NCBI GenBank assembly: GCA_024742705.1
Contig: JANSXZ010000015.1
Location: forward strand, 22,381 to 86,380
From: Paracoccaceae bacterium
GTDB taxonomy: Bacteria > Pseudomonadota > Alphaproteobacteria > Rhodobacterales > Rhodobacteraceae
Direction: 5' to 3'
DNA length: 64,000 bases
Position numbers and translations under genes: made by a program. Of this stretch, positions 56,330 to 64,000 are shown in pieces. The notes under the pieces were generated by a model. That model was given only the letters and a program-made list of their open reading frames with translations, did not search any database and was not told the DNA's origin. Position 1 is the stretch's first letter. Each line of letters starts with the position of its first letter.

Positions 56330-57525
56330 ACGCTCCGACGCCGTTCAAACAGCATCTGATCGATCCCGAAATCTGCATCCGCTGCTATACCTGCGAAATG
56401 ACGTGCCCCATCGGTGCGATCGAACACAACGACGACAACGTCGTGGTGGATGCCGACAAATGCAATTTCTGCATGGATTGCATTCCTGTCTGCCCCACCG
56501 GTTCCATCGACGAATGGCGCGTGGTGCCCGACCGCGACCAGGCCTATTCGCTGGAGGATCAGTACGAATGGCTGGAACTGCCCGAACAGGCCCCGATCGA
56601 AGCCGCCCCCGGCGCCGAAGAAGGTGACATCGACGATGCCGTCGCCGCCCTGCTGGCCGAGGCGCACAAGGGCGCGGGCGGCAAGGCACGGCCGCCTGTT
56701 TCGGCCGTCAAGCCGCAGGTCAACATGTACAATCTGGGCAAACCTGCGGAAATGACGGTGCAGGGCAACTATCCCCTGACCGACGATGCCGGCCACGACG
56801 TGCATCACATCATTCTTGATCCCGGTGCCCTGCCGTTCCCTGTGCTGGAAGGCCAGTCGGTCGGGATCATCGCGCCCGGCACCGATGCCGAGGGCAAGGC
56901 GCATCTGCCGCGGCTCTATTCGGTGTCCAGCCCGCGTGATGGCGAACGCCCCGGCTATCACAACATCTCGCTGACCGTGAAGCGCGAGGAAGGCGGCATC
57001 GCGTCGAATTACCTGTGCGATCTGGAAAAGGGCGCGACGGTCCGCGTGACCGGCCCCTTTGGCGCGACCTTCCTGATGCCCAACGATCCCGAGGCGCGGT
57101 TGCTGATGATCTGCACCGGCACCGGATCGGCGCCGATGCGCGCCTTTACCATGCAGCGCCAGCGCGCCGGCGGTGGGCGCACGGGCGGCATGACCATGTT
57201 CTTCGGTGCCCGAACCCCCGGATCGCTGCCCTATTTCGGCCCATTGAAAAAGGTGCCGGACTCGCTGTTGCGTCAGCATCTGGTGTTCAGCCGGCTGGAA
57301 GGCCAGCCGAAGGAATACGTCCAGGACCGTATTCTGGCCGAACGCGCCGAGGTGGCCGATGTCCTGTCGGACGACAAGACCCACATCTATATCTGTGGTC
57401 TGAAGGGCATGGAGGATGGTGTGGATTCCGCCTTGACCGAAGTCGCCAACGACATGGGCCAGGACTGGATCACCCTGCGCGACAGGATGCGCGAAGAAGG
57501 CCGGTATCACGTCGAGACCTACTGA
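56326..57525 (+). CDS. boxA: Benzoyl-CoA oxygenase reductase component BoxA
   Basis: BoxA transfers electrons from NADPH to BoxB. The 399-residue protein has two [4Fe-4S] ferredoxin motifs at the N-terminus (CIRCYTCEMTCP, CNFCMDCIPVCP), then a linker and a FAD/NADP reductase domain with RLYSVSSP (FAD), CTGTGSAPMRAFTMQR (NADP) and YICGLKGMEDGVD at the end. The GTG start overlaps the Cys-rich gene. Two bases follow before the thioesterase. Confidence 0.95.
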   Translation: MNAPTPFKQHLIDPEICIRCYTCEMTCPIGAIEHNDDNVVVDADKCNFCMDCIPVCPTGSIDEWRVVPDRDQAYSLEDQYEWLELPEQAPIEAAPGAEEGDIDDAVAALLAEAHKGAGGKARPPVSAVKPQVNMYNLGKPAEMTVQGNYPLTDDAGHDVHHIILDPGALPFPVLEGQSVGIIAPGTDAEGKAHLPRLYSVSSPRDGERPGYHNISLTVKREEGGIASNYLCDLEKGATVRVTGPFGATFLMPNDPEARLLMICTGTGSAPMRAFTMQRQRAGGGRTGGMTMFFGARTPGSLPYFGPLKKVPDSLLRQHLVFSRLEGQPKEYVQDRILAERAEVADVLSDDKTHIYICGLKGMEDGVDSALTEVANDMGQDWITLRDRMREEGRYHVETY

Positions 57526-57526
57526 C

Positions 57527-57958
57527 TTGTCCGCCATTTACCTGCACGAGATCCGCGTATCATGGGGCGATTGCGACCCCGCGCGGATCGCCTACACCGG
57601 CCGTCTGCCCGCCTTCGCGCTCGAGGCGATCAACGGCTGGTGGGAGGCGCACCTTGACGGCGACGGCTGGTACCAACTCGAACTTGACCGAAACACCGGC
57701 ACGCCGTTCGTCCATCTCAGCATGGATTTCCACGCGCCGGTCACGCCCCGGCACCGCCTGATATGTTCCGTCTGGCCGCAGGCGCTGGGCCGCACGTCGA
57801 TCACATTCAGGGTGCAGGCGCATCAGAATGACGTTCTTTGCTTCTCGGGCCGCTTCGTCTGTGTGTTCACTGTCGCCGACAAATTCGTGGCACAGCCCGC
57901 ACCGCCGGACATCCGGGCCGTGGTCGAACCTCTCTTGCGGCCAGACGACGCAACATAA
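57527..57958 (+). CDS. Hotdog-fold acyl-CoA thioesterase (4-hydroxybenzoyl-CoA thioesterase type)
   Basis: This 143-residue protein has the hotdog landmark VSWGDCDPARIAYTGRLPAFALEAINGWWEAH, in which the Asp in GDCDPA is the catalytic residue of the 4-hydroxybenzoyl-CoA thioesterase family. The TTG start lies 1 bp after the boxA stop. It would relieve CoA trapping as aryl thioesters. Which thioester it acts on is not fixed by sequence. Confidence 0.85.
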   Translation: MSAIYLHEIRVSWGDCDPARIAYTGRLPAFALEAINGWWEAHLDGDGWYQLELDRNTGTPFVHLSMDFHAPVTPRHRLICSVWPQALGRTSITFRVQAHQNDVLCFSGRFVCVFTVADKFVAQPAPPDIRAVVEPLLRPDDAT

Positions 57959-58022
57959 TGCAAATTCGTCGGGTTTGTTTCGTCAGTGCAATTGAAAGCT
58001 CGGCGCTTCCGCCCTAGGATTG

Positions 58023-58036
58023 TGCAGTATTGTACA
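58023..58036 (+). promoter_or_regulatory. TGCA-N6-TACA operator before the BoxR-type gene
   Basis: TGCA GTATTG TACA, 14 bp before the regulator's start codon, with two single TGCA words upstream (57959 and 57987). Autoregulation is suggested. Confidence 0.58.
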
Positions 58037-58050
58037 CATGCCGGGCCCCG

Positions 58051-58968
58051 ATGACCAAGCTGACCAATCTGAAGAGCCAACCGATGGCTGCCCGGGCGCC
58101 TGCCGTGGCCGACCGTATGGTGGCGGCGCTGATTGCGCGGGTCGGGGAACGGGTGCGCGCCGCCCGCGAGGCCAAAGGCATTCCCCGGCGCGTGCTCTCC
58201 GAGATATCGGGCGTTTCGCCACGCTATCTGGCCCAGCTTGAAGCCGGCGGTGGCAATATCTCGATCGCGCTGTTGCAACGGGTCGCGGTGGCGCTGGATC
58301 ACCGGATCGAATGGCTGATCGGTGAAGACGAACCCTGGTCTTCCGAGGCGATGCGCGTCGCCGATCAGTTCCGTGCCGCGCCAACCGAGGTGCAGCAAAC
58401 CGTTCTGCGGGCGCTGGCCCCGCAACCGGTACAATCGCGCCGCGCGCGTCGGGTCTGCCTGATCGGCCTGCGCGGCGCCGGAAAATCGACGTTGGGGCAA
58501 ATGGCCGGTCAGGCGCTGAATCTGCCCTTCATCGAACTGAACCGCGAAATCGAAAGCCACAGCGGAATGCCGGTGGACGAGGTGATGGCGCTTTATGGCG
58601 ATGAAGGCTATCGCAAGCTCGAGGCACAGGCGCTGGGGCGGATCGTTGCGGCGCATGACGGTCTGATCCTCGCTGTGGCCGGCGGTATCGTGGCGCAGCC
58701 CGATACCTACGACACGTTGCTTTCGCATTTTCACACCATCTGGGTGCGGACCTCGCCGGATGAACACATGTCGCGGGTTCGCGCGCAGGGCGATACCCGG
58801 CCAATGGCCGGCAACCCCGAGGCGATGGAGCAGTTGAAATCGATCCTGGCCAGCCGCGAGGCGCTCTATGGTCGGGCCGAGGCGCAGATCGACACCGCCG
58901 GGCGAAGCGTATCTGATTCCCTTGACGAGCTTCTGGCGCTGATCGCCCGCCGCGGATTTCTGGACTGA
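58051..58968 (+). CDS. boxR: BzdR/BoxR-type regulator with XRE helix-turn-helix and shikimate-kinase-like domain
   Basis: This 305-residue regulator has an N-terminal XRE helix-turn-helix (RVRAAREAKGIPRRVLSEISGVSPRYLAQLEAGGGNISIALLQRVAVAL) joined to a shikimate-kinase-like domain with P-loop GLRGAGKSTLGQMAGQAL and ELNREIESHSGMPVDEV. The plan is that of BzdR and BoxR, benzoyl-CoA-responsive repressors; the kinase-like domain binds the effector. The start is uncertain: 58051 is preferred, 58084 possible. It sits inside the cluster it is expected to control, with TGCA-type sites before it and before other units. Confidence 0.9.
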   Translation: MTKLTNLKSQPMAARAPAVADRMVAALIARVGERVRAAREAKGIPRRVLSEISGVSPRYLAQLEAGGGNISIALLQRVAVALDHRIEWLIGEDEPWSSEAMRVADQFRAAPTEVQQTVLRALAPQPVQSRRARRVCLIGLRGAGKSTLGQMAGQALNLPFIELNREIESHSGMPVDEVMALYGDEGYRKLEAQALGRIVAAHDGLILAVAGGIVAQPDTYDTLLSHFHTIWVRTSPDEHMSRVRAQGDTRPMAGNPEAMEQLKSILASREALYGRAEAQIDTAGRSVSDSLDELLALIARRGFLD

Positions 58969-58977
58969 CCGCGCTGG

Positions 58978-60042
58978 ATGTCACTGCCTGCCGTGCAAAC
59001 CGCCGCCATCTATGGCGGTACAGCCTCCGGGGTTGAAATCGCGCTGGCGCTGCTGCGGGCCGGAATCGCCGCTCAGATCGTCGAACCCGATCCCGATGCC
59101 GCCGAACGCGCCGCGTTCTTTCTGCGCAAGGCGCCGCCGCCGCTGCCACCGGTCGGGGCGCGGCTGACCGGCCCGGTGCAACTGGCGGTGCTGGCCGATG
59201 CGATCCCGGTGCCCGCCGAACTGGGCCCGGAGACCGCGATCGCGACCGTGGCGGCCGACATTCCCGACGATGCGCGATGCGTGCGGTGGCGGGGCTTTGC
59301 GCTTCCGGGTCTTGCGCCGTTGGCCGAGATTTCGCCCGGCCCGGCCACCGCGGGCTGGGCCGCCGACCGCGCCGCGGCGGCCCTGACGGCGGCGGGCCGC
59401 GTGGTTGTGCGGCTTGCGCCGGGCCAGGCATCGGTGGCCTGGCATCTGCTGGACCGCCTGCACGACACCGCCGACGCGCTGTTGCTGGACGGGGCGGTGC
59501 CCTGGGAGGTGGACGAGGCGATGGTTGCCGCCGGTTTCACGATCGGCGTTTACGAGGCGCAGGATCTGGCCGGCCTCGACCGTGCCCACGCCCGGCGGCA
59601 GGCCCGCCCGCACGACCCGCGCCGCCGCCATGTGCCGATTTCCGACCGGATGGTGGCCGAAGGCCGCCTGGGCAAGGCCATCGGCGTTGGCTGGTATCGC
59701 TATCCCGGTGGCGGCGGCGCGGTGATCGACCCGCTGCTTGAGGATCTGATCACCGAGGAGGCGTGGTTTGCCCAGGTCGAACGCCGCATGTTTTCACCGC
59801 ATGACATTCACGACCGGTTGATGCTGGCGCTGGTCAATGCCGCCGGAACGTTGCGCCGTACCGGCGTTGCCCCGGCAACGCTGGATCGGGTGGCCACGCA
59901 TGTGCTGGGCTTTCCCGCCGCGCCGGGGCTGTGGCAAACCGCCTGCGACGCCGCGCGCGGGGATCTGGTGGCGCGGTTGCGCGCGCTTCAGGCCGAGGAC
60001 GATGTGGCATGGGCGCCCGATCCCTACTGGGCGTCAGGTTGA
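58978..60042 (+). CDS. Divergent 3-hydroxyacyl-CoA dehydrogenase-like protein
   Basis: This 354-residue protein has a Rossmann start (VQTAAIYGGTASGVEIALALLRAGIAAQIVEPD) and a C-terminal region with the 3HCDH C-domain traits (SDRMVAEGRLGKAIGVGWYRYPGG and LMLALVNAAGTLRRTGVA). The nucleotide motif is altered from the G-x-G-x-x-G form, and the catalytic His of the H-F-x-x-P motif of authentic enzymes is not visible. It may be a degenerate or repurposed dehydrogenase of beta-oxidation of the ring-cleavage product. It starts 9 bp after boxR. Confidence 0.75.
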   Translation: MSLPAVQTAAIYGGTASGVEIALALLRAGIAAQIVEPDPDAAERAAFFLRKAPPPLPPVGARLTGPVQLAVLADAIPVPAELGPETAIATVAADIPDDARCVRWRGFALPGLAPLAEISPGPATAGWAADRAAAALTAAGRVVVRLAPGQASVAWHLLDRLHDTADALLLDGAVPWEVDEAMVAAGFTIGVYEAQDLAGLDRAHARRQARPHDPRRRHVPISDRMVAEGRLGKAIGVGWYRYPGGGGAVIDPLLEDLITEEAWFAQVERRMFSPHDIHDRLMLALVNAAGTLRRTGVAPATLDRVATHVLGFPAAPGLWQTACDAARGDLVARLRALQAEDDVAWAPDPYWASG

Positions 60043-61233
60043 TCGCAGCCACCCGTCGTGCCAGGCCACGTCGCGCAGATCGGCAAACCGCAGCACCCGC
60101 GCCAGTTCGGATTCCAGCCGCGCCTGGCGCGCGGCGGTCCAGCGCACGCCCGGTTCGGGCCAGAGCGCCCGCAGCGCCAGCACCCCGTTCGGCCGGTCGG
60201 CCTTCATGTCGACACGCCCGACCATCCTGTCGGCTTCGATCAACGGAAAGACATAATAGCCGTATTTGCGCCGCGCCGCCGGGGTAAACACCTCGATCCG
60301 ATAGGAAAAACCGAACAGACGTTCGGCGCGCGCCCGGTCGCGCAGGGCCGGATCGAAGGGGCTGAGCACCCGCATCCGGCCCGGCGGCGCAGGCGCCGCG
60401 GCTGCGGCTTCGGTCAGGTCGGGCCGGGCAAAGACACGGCGGACGCGGCCATCGGCGCAGTCCAGGGTCGCCTCGACGATCCGCCCTTCGGCCAGGGCGC
60501 GCGCGCACCATGCGCGGGCCTCCTGCGCCGTCACCGTATCCCAGAAGGCCGCGATTTCGCCCGATGTGGCAAAGCCCAGCCGATCCAGCGCGGCATCGCA
60601 GCACCATGCGATCGTTTCCTCGGGGTCGGGCACGTCCGGGGCGCTGTCGATCACCCTTTCGGCCAGGTCATAGCGTTTCTGAAATCCGTCGCGTCCGACA
60701 ACGGCCAACGCGCCGCTGCGCCACAGGTATTCCAGCGCGGTTTTCGACGGGTGCCAGTCCCACCAGCCACCGGCGCTCTTCTTCTCGTCCTTGCCCAGAT
60801 CCGATGAGCCGACAGGGCCGTGCGCGCGGATATGCGCCAGAACATCGTCGAACCGCGCCTCGAACCCGTCGCGGCGCCAATTGCGCCACCGCGCCTTCAG
60901 CGTTTCGGCATCGCGCGCGAACCGCAGCCGCCAATGCGGGTAGAAGGCGATCGGGATCACCGCGGCGTCGTGCGTCCAGTGTTCAAACAGCGCGCGATCC
61001 ACCTCATACAGCCGTTTCAGGTTGCCCGGCCGATAGGTGGGGCGGCGCGCGTAAAGGATCATGTCATGGGCGCGGGCCAGGGTATTGATGCTGTCCAGCT
61101 GCACGAAGCCGAGACGCCGGATCAACCGTTCCAGATCGGCGCCCCGCGATGGCCCGGCCGGCTGTTCGCCCAGGGCGTGACGGTCGAGAAACAGACGCCG
61201 CGCCGCGCGGTTGTCCAGATGCTGCAGGGCCAC
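60034..61233 (-). CDS. YcaQ-type winged-helix DNA glycosylase
   Basis: This 399-residue protein matches the YcaQ/AlkX family, which unhooks DNA interstrand crosslinks and bulky alkyl adducts. The catalytic Q-x-D is in LGFVQLDSINTLARAHDMIL. The VGRVDMKADRPNGVLAL segment and WWDWHPSKTALEYLWRSGAL are typical. It starts at GTG 3 bp after the LacI regulator's stop, so they form one transcript. Its end overlaps the preceding plus-strand gene by 9 bp, tail to tail. Confidence 0.85.
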   Translation of the reverse strand: MALQHLDNRAARRLFLDRHALGEQPAGPSRGADLERLIRRLGFVQLDSINTLARAHDMILYARRPTYRPGNLKRLYEVDRALFEHWTHDAAVIPIAFYPHWRLRFARDAETLKARWRNWRRDGFEARFDDVLAHIRAHGPVGSSDLGKDEKKSAGGWWDWHPSKTALEYLWRSGALAVVGRDGFQKRYDLAERVIDSAPDVPDPEETIAWCCDAALDRLGFATSGEIAAFWDTVTAQEARAWCARALAEGRIVEATLDCADGRVRRVFARPDLTEAAAAAPAPPGRMRVLSPFDPALRDRARAERLFGFSYRIEVFTPAARRKYGYYVFPLIEADRMVGRVDMKADRPNGVLALRALWPEPGVRWTAARQARLESELARVLRFADLRDVAWHDGWLRST

Positions 61234-61236
61234 GGT

Positions 61237-62268
61237 TCAACGCCGTTTCAGCGTATCCCCAAAGGATATCTTGGGCGTCATTACCACCTGATCGGGAACC
61301 TGCCCCGGTGTTTCCGACAACCGGTCGACGATGATCTCCGCCGCGGTCCGCCCGATTTCCAGCCGGCAGGCATCCATCGTGGCCAACTGCCTGGGCAATC
61401 CTTGCAACAATTCCACGCCGTTGAACCCGGCCAGGCCGATGCGCGCTGGGATGTCGATCTTTTGGTCCAGCAGATACAGCATACCACCCGCGCCAATCAT
61501 GTCGTTCGAATAATACAGGAAATCCAGTTCGGGCGAACGTTCCAGCATGGCCTGGGTCATTTCGCGGCCCTTGGCCAGCGCCGAACCGCCGGAATAGAAC
61601 GCGCGGTCCTCGATTTCGACACCGCTCTTGGCCAGCATCTCGGTAAAGCCTTCGAACCTCTTGCGGGCGCGGTGGTCCAGCGGCATCTTGGTGCCCATGA
61701 ACCCGATGTGGCGATAGCCCGCGCGCAGGATCGCCTGGGCCATCTCGCGCCCGGCGCGGCGGTGTGAAATTCCGACCATCGCATCGACAGGCATTCCATC
61801 GCTGTCCATGATCTCGACCACCGGGATGCCGGCCGCCTTCAGCATGGCGCGGGCCGCTTCGGAATGTTCCAGCCCGGCGATGATCACCCCCGAGGGCCGC
61901 CACGACAGCATTTCGTATAGAACCCGCTCTTCCTTTTCGGGCATATAGTCCGTAACGCCCACAACCGGCTGCAATTCCGTATCTTCCAGCACCTGGTTGA
62001 TGCCGGTCAGAACCTCGGGAAACACCATGTTCGACAGCGATGGGATGATCACCGCGATCAGGTTCACCCGGCTCGATGCAAGCGCACCAGCGATCTTGTT
62101 GGGCACATAGCCCAGTTCCTTGGCAGCGGCCAGAACCCGGGTGCGGGTCGTGTCCGACACGTCTCCCCGGTTGCGCAACACGCGGCTTACGGTCATCTCG
62201 GACACGCCCGATGCTTCCGAAACATCGCGCAGCGTCAGCGGGCGTTTGGGTGTCGTGTCCAATATCAT
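61237..62268 (-). CDS. LacI-family transcriptional regulator (GntR-gluconate subfamily type)
   Basis: This 343-residue protein has a LacI helix-turn-helix (LTLRDVSEASGVSEMTVSRVLRNRGDVS) with the hinge helix GYVPNKIAGALASSRVNLIAVIIPS, and a periplasmic-binding-type effector domain (ISHRRAGREMAQAILRAGYRHIGFMG). Its class usually senses gluconate or related sugar acids. I start at the ATG at 62268. A palindromic site lies 19 bp upstream. It heads a unit with the ycaQ gene. No sugar genes are adjacent, so the target is unknown. Confidence 0.87.
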   Translation of the reverse strand: MILDTTPKRPLTLRDVSEASGVSEMTVSRVLRNRGDVSDTTRTRVLAAAKELGYVPNKIAGALASSRVNLIAVIIPSLSNMVFPEVLTGINQVLEDTELQPVVGVTDYMPEKEERVLYEMLSWRPSGVIIAGLEHSEAARAMLKAAGIPVVEIMDSDGMPVDAMVGISHRRAGREMAQAILRAGYRHIGFMGTKMPLDHRARKRFEGFTEMLAKSGVEIEDRAFYSGGSALAKGREMTQAMLERSPELDFLYYSNDMIGAGGMLYLLDQKIDIPARIGLAGFNGVELLQGLPRQLATMDACRLEIGRTAAEIIVDRLSETPGQVPDQVVMTPKISFGDTLKRR

Positions 62269-62286
62269 ATCCTGTTTGCGAGCCTG

Positions 62287-62300
62287 TGTTAACGCTAGCG
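62287..62300. promoter_or_regulatory. LacI-type operator near the LacI regulator start
   Basis: TGTTAACGCTAGCG matches 11 of 14 positions of the TGTTAGCGCTAACA palindrome used by many LacI-family proteins. Its place just before the gene suggests autoregulation. Confidence 0.55.
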
Positions 62301-62431
62301 CAAAACCCGCCCGCGACGCAAGCGGCTCGCGGGCCGCCGCGTGCAGATGCCCCGACGCGACCGCGCAACATTTGCCCGAGACAAGCCGGTGTGAATTTGC
62401 TAGGTCCGGTCCAAGGCAAGGCCGCAACGCG

Positions 62432-62508
62432 GGCCCCGTGGCTCAACTGGATAGAGCAATCCCCTCCTAAGGGATAGGTTGCAGGTTCAAGTCCTGCCGG
62501 GGTCACCA
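62432..62508 (+). tRNA. tRNA-Arg (anticodon CCU)
   Basis: This is a 77-nt cloverleaf with a 7-bp acceptor stem (GGCCCCG with CGGGGTC), D-arm GCTCAACTGGATAGAGC, anticodon stem ATCCC/GGGAT around loop CTCCTAA, T-arm with GGTTCAAGTCC and an encoded CCA end. The anticodon CCT reads AGG (Arg). It sits immediately before the AT-richer region with broken genes, where tRNA genes commonly serve as integration sites. Confidence 0.95.
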
Positions 62509-62593
62509 TCATCCCATTAAGATACTGAAATACAATAATACTTGGATAAGCTTTCGAGGAATGAAAGATCTTTGTCGCGCGATGTGCGGGAAG

Positions 62594-63290
62594 TTATCGG
62601 CCTGACATGTTCGATGTACGTCCGCCGTTCTTCCAGGCTTCCTGTTTCTCATTTCTGAAGAATCGAACCTGTAGCTCACTGCTACCGACGACCAGCTCAA
62701 TCGGCACGTTCCAATGGTTCAACACCTACAGCGAGATAAAGCCGCGAAAGCCCGGTTGAAACAATGAGTTGATGCTTATCCCAAGCCGATGATAGCTGCT
62801 CGTACTGATGATTTTGGCGTAGACGTCCAAAGGCAACCGCCAGAAAAGATCCCAAAAAGCTCCCCGTCTTCCACAAATCGTTGAAGCAGGACATCGTTGA
62901 AGGAGGCCGCAAGGTCCGGCAGCTTAAAGCGCCGACACAACGAGGGTGGTTTTCGCGCGGCTCGGGTCGCTTGGAACAGATCGACCATTGGATCTTGATG
63001 GGCGTCCAGGAAGTGCTCGATCGCCTCAACACGTTTGGCCGTCGCGGGATGGGTGTTGCTGGCTCGATGGTTTGGCGCAAAAGCCAAGAGAGACTCCTTG
63101 CTGCCCTCGCCTGTACAGCAAGCGGAAAAAAGTCTGCGAAGTGCTCCGTCCGGTGATTTGGATCTGCCTCACGCCAGATCGCAGGATGCAGGTTCGCTGG
63201 GAGTGGTCCCGGCTGCAAGAACAAGAGCGACAACTTGGAAATCTTGTAGTGGTAATCCACAAAATGACCGAGATCATGAAGGAGCGGCAT
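62594..63290 (-). pseudogene. Decayed gene of unknown function
   Basis: Minus-strand protein-like stretches lie in three frames in order: about residues VDYHYKISKLSLLFLQPGPL and LHPAIWREADPNHRTEHFADFF, then HFLDAHQDPMVDLFQATRAARKPP and LPDLAASFNDVLLQRFVEDGELFGIF, then YEQLSSAWDKHQLIVSTGLSRLYLAVG, then VPIELVVGSSELQVRFFRNEKQEAWKNGG ending in a TAA at 62594. Several frameshifts would join them, so I read this as one broken gene. I do not recognise the family. The coding is uncertain because a plus-strand reading is also open. The 85 bp from the tRNA to this gene show nothing else. Confidence 0.4.
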
Positions 63291-63320
63291 GCAGCATACT
63301 GGCCGGTTTTCAAACGCCTC

Positions 63321-63705
63321 TGACGTTGGCCTCACCTTTATCCAGCCTGAGCGAGACTACCGGTTTGAGTGTTGCGCATCTGGGCGGGTTGGGGAATGGG
63401 GGCTGGTGCGGAGCTTTGCGGATCCCGCAGTGGCGGGCCCCGTTGCAGGGCGAAGATTCGGGCAAACTCGGTTGGGGTCTGCCAGCCGAGGCAGGAGTGG
63501 GGGCGTTCGGTGTGGTAGCCCGTGCGCCAAGCAGCCCGCGTGGCGTGGGCATGGTGCGGGGACGGGGTTTCGTTCAAGATCTCGTCGCCCAGGCGGCCGT
63601 TGAAGTTCTCGATGAAGGCATTCTGGGTCGGCTTGCCGGGTGCGATATAGTGCCAGTCAAACGTGCGATCATCCACGAACTTCAGGATCGCATTCGAGGT
63701 GAACT
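63321..63705 (-). mobile_element. IS3-family element remnant (3' part)
   Basis: Contains the C-terminal part of an IS3-family transposase and a TGACGTTGGCC-like end at 63321 that could be its terminal repeat. Its 5' part is cut off at 63705/63706, where a second IS3-family element begins. Confidence 0.65.
63338..63705 (-). pseudogene. IS3-family transposase OrfB, C-terminal fragment
   Basis: Integrase-core fragment. The readable segment runs [46 protein letters not shown], a typical OrfB core with the catalytic Glu near FIENFNGRL, followed by [17 protein letters not shown]. The fragment ends at 63338. It lacks the N-terminal two thirds, lost where the neighbouring element was inserted. Confidence 0.8.
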
Positions 63706-64000
63706 GGACTTGCCCGGCTTTTGTGGAGAGCGTTTAGCTCACTTTCCTGGCCTTTCGCTCGAATGCGATGGGGCTTGGAAAGCCGAGCGATGAATGTCGC
63801 CTGACGGGATTATGGAACCCGTCGATGTTTCTGGCGACAGCCTTTTCGGCCTGTTGGCGGGATTGCCATGCGACCGGCCAGATCAGCTCTGACTTGATGG
63901 TCTTGAAGAAGGTCTCGACCATCGAGTTGTCGCAGCAGTTCCCCTTGCCGCTCGTGGAGATCATGATGCCGCGTTTTCGGAGCGCGGCCTGATGGTCGAC
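63706..64000 (-). mobile_element. IS3-family element, truncated by the window edge, inserted in another
   Basis: Starts with TGGACTTGCCCGGC, a likely IS3-type terminal repeat, and carries the 3' end of its own transposase gene. It breaks the reading frame of the adjacent transposase fragment at 63705. Confidence 0.7.
63734..64000 (-). CDS. IS3-family transposase OrfB, partial
   Basis: The C-terminal 88 codons are visible and reading stays open to the edge. The core STSGKGNCCDNSMVETFFKTIKSEL carries the D-x-x-x-x-E-type catalytic end with the M-V-E-T-F-F form, followed by YNPVRRHSSLG-like FHNPVRRHSSLGFPSPIAFE. It ends with a TAA at 63734. Its sequence differs from the adjacent IS fragment, so two different IS3 elements are involved. 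Confidence 0.85.
   Translation of the reverse strand, partial: VDHQAALRKRGIMISTSGKGNCCDNSMVETFFKTIKSELIWPVAWQSRQQAEKAVARNIDGFHNPVRRHSSLGFPSPIAFERKARKVS

Noticed and set aside
62881..63323. Plus-strand open frames in the island start
   Set aside because: They look less protein-like than the minus-strand segments and have no clear start or ribosome site; recorded as uncertain only in the pseudogene entry.

Overview
The window is high-GC DNA from a photosynthetic alphaproteobacterium, most likely an aerobic anoxygenic phototroph of the Roseobacter group (Rhodobacterales). The evidence is a bacteriochlorophyll/spheroidene-type photosynthesis cluster ordered crtCD-crtEF-bchCXYZ-pufQBALMC-dxs with a tetraheme PufC and no pufX. 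It is accompanied by four-subunit sarcosine oxidase, TRAP transporters, a box (aerobic benzoyl-CoA) pathway and Rhodobacterales-type intergenic repeats. The genus cannot be fixed from the sequence alone.

Layout. 1-6.6 kb: riboflavin genes on the minus strand (ribE partial, ribD, nrdR), with a plus-strand capsule block (kpsS, a Wza-like export lipoprotein, kpsC) lying between ribD and ribE. 6.6-12.4 kb: two tandem small secreted paralogues, rpoD, dnaG, an SMR efflux protein and a small secreted protein, all minus. 12.4-19.0 kb: sarcosine oxidase soxBDAG and a glutamate dehydrogenase, minus. 19.3-24.2 kb: two duplicated TadG-like proteins with von Willebrand A domains and two TadE-like pseudopilins, plus. 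24.2-39.9 kb: the photosynthesis cluster. crtDC and crtEF diverge from a region with two tandem PpsR/CrtJ sites, and bchC starts behind a second pair. bchCXYZ-pufQ is chained by start/stop overlaps, apart from a repeat element between bchY and bchZ. Hairpins lie between pufA and pufL and between pufC and dxs.

40.0-41.1 kb: an iron ABC transporter binding protein with its own terminator. 41.2-60.0 kb: an aromatic-acid catabolic region. It holds gentisate dioxygenase and a fumarylacetoacetase-family hydrolase, a TRAP transporter with duplicated binding proteins, a MarR regulator with a feruloyl-CoA-synthetase-like ligase, then benzoate-CoA ligase, a hydrolase, a DUF309 protein, boxC, boxB, a 57-residue Cys-rich protein, boxA, a thioesterase, the BzdR/BoxR-type regulator and a degenerate hydroxyacyl-CoA dehydrogenase. 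A TGCA-N6-TGCA-like motif recurs in front of these units and looks like the BoxR operator. 60.0-62.3 kb: a LacI-family regulator and a YcaQ-type DNA glycosylase. 62.4-64.0 kb: tRNA-Arg(CCU), followed at its 3' end by a decayed gene and two nested IS3-family fragments, which looks like the edge of a mobile island.

Working together: PpsR sites would repress pigment genes under oxygen and light, and dxs supplies isoprenoid precursors for CrtE and the bacteriochlorophyll tail. In the aromatic region, uptake, CoA activation, epoxidation, ring cleavage, thioesterase and a CoA-thioester-sensing repressor form a nearly complete benzoate pathway; the BoxD aldehyde dehydrogenase is not in the window.
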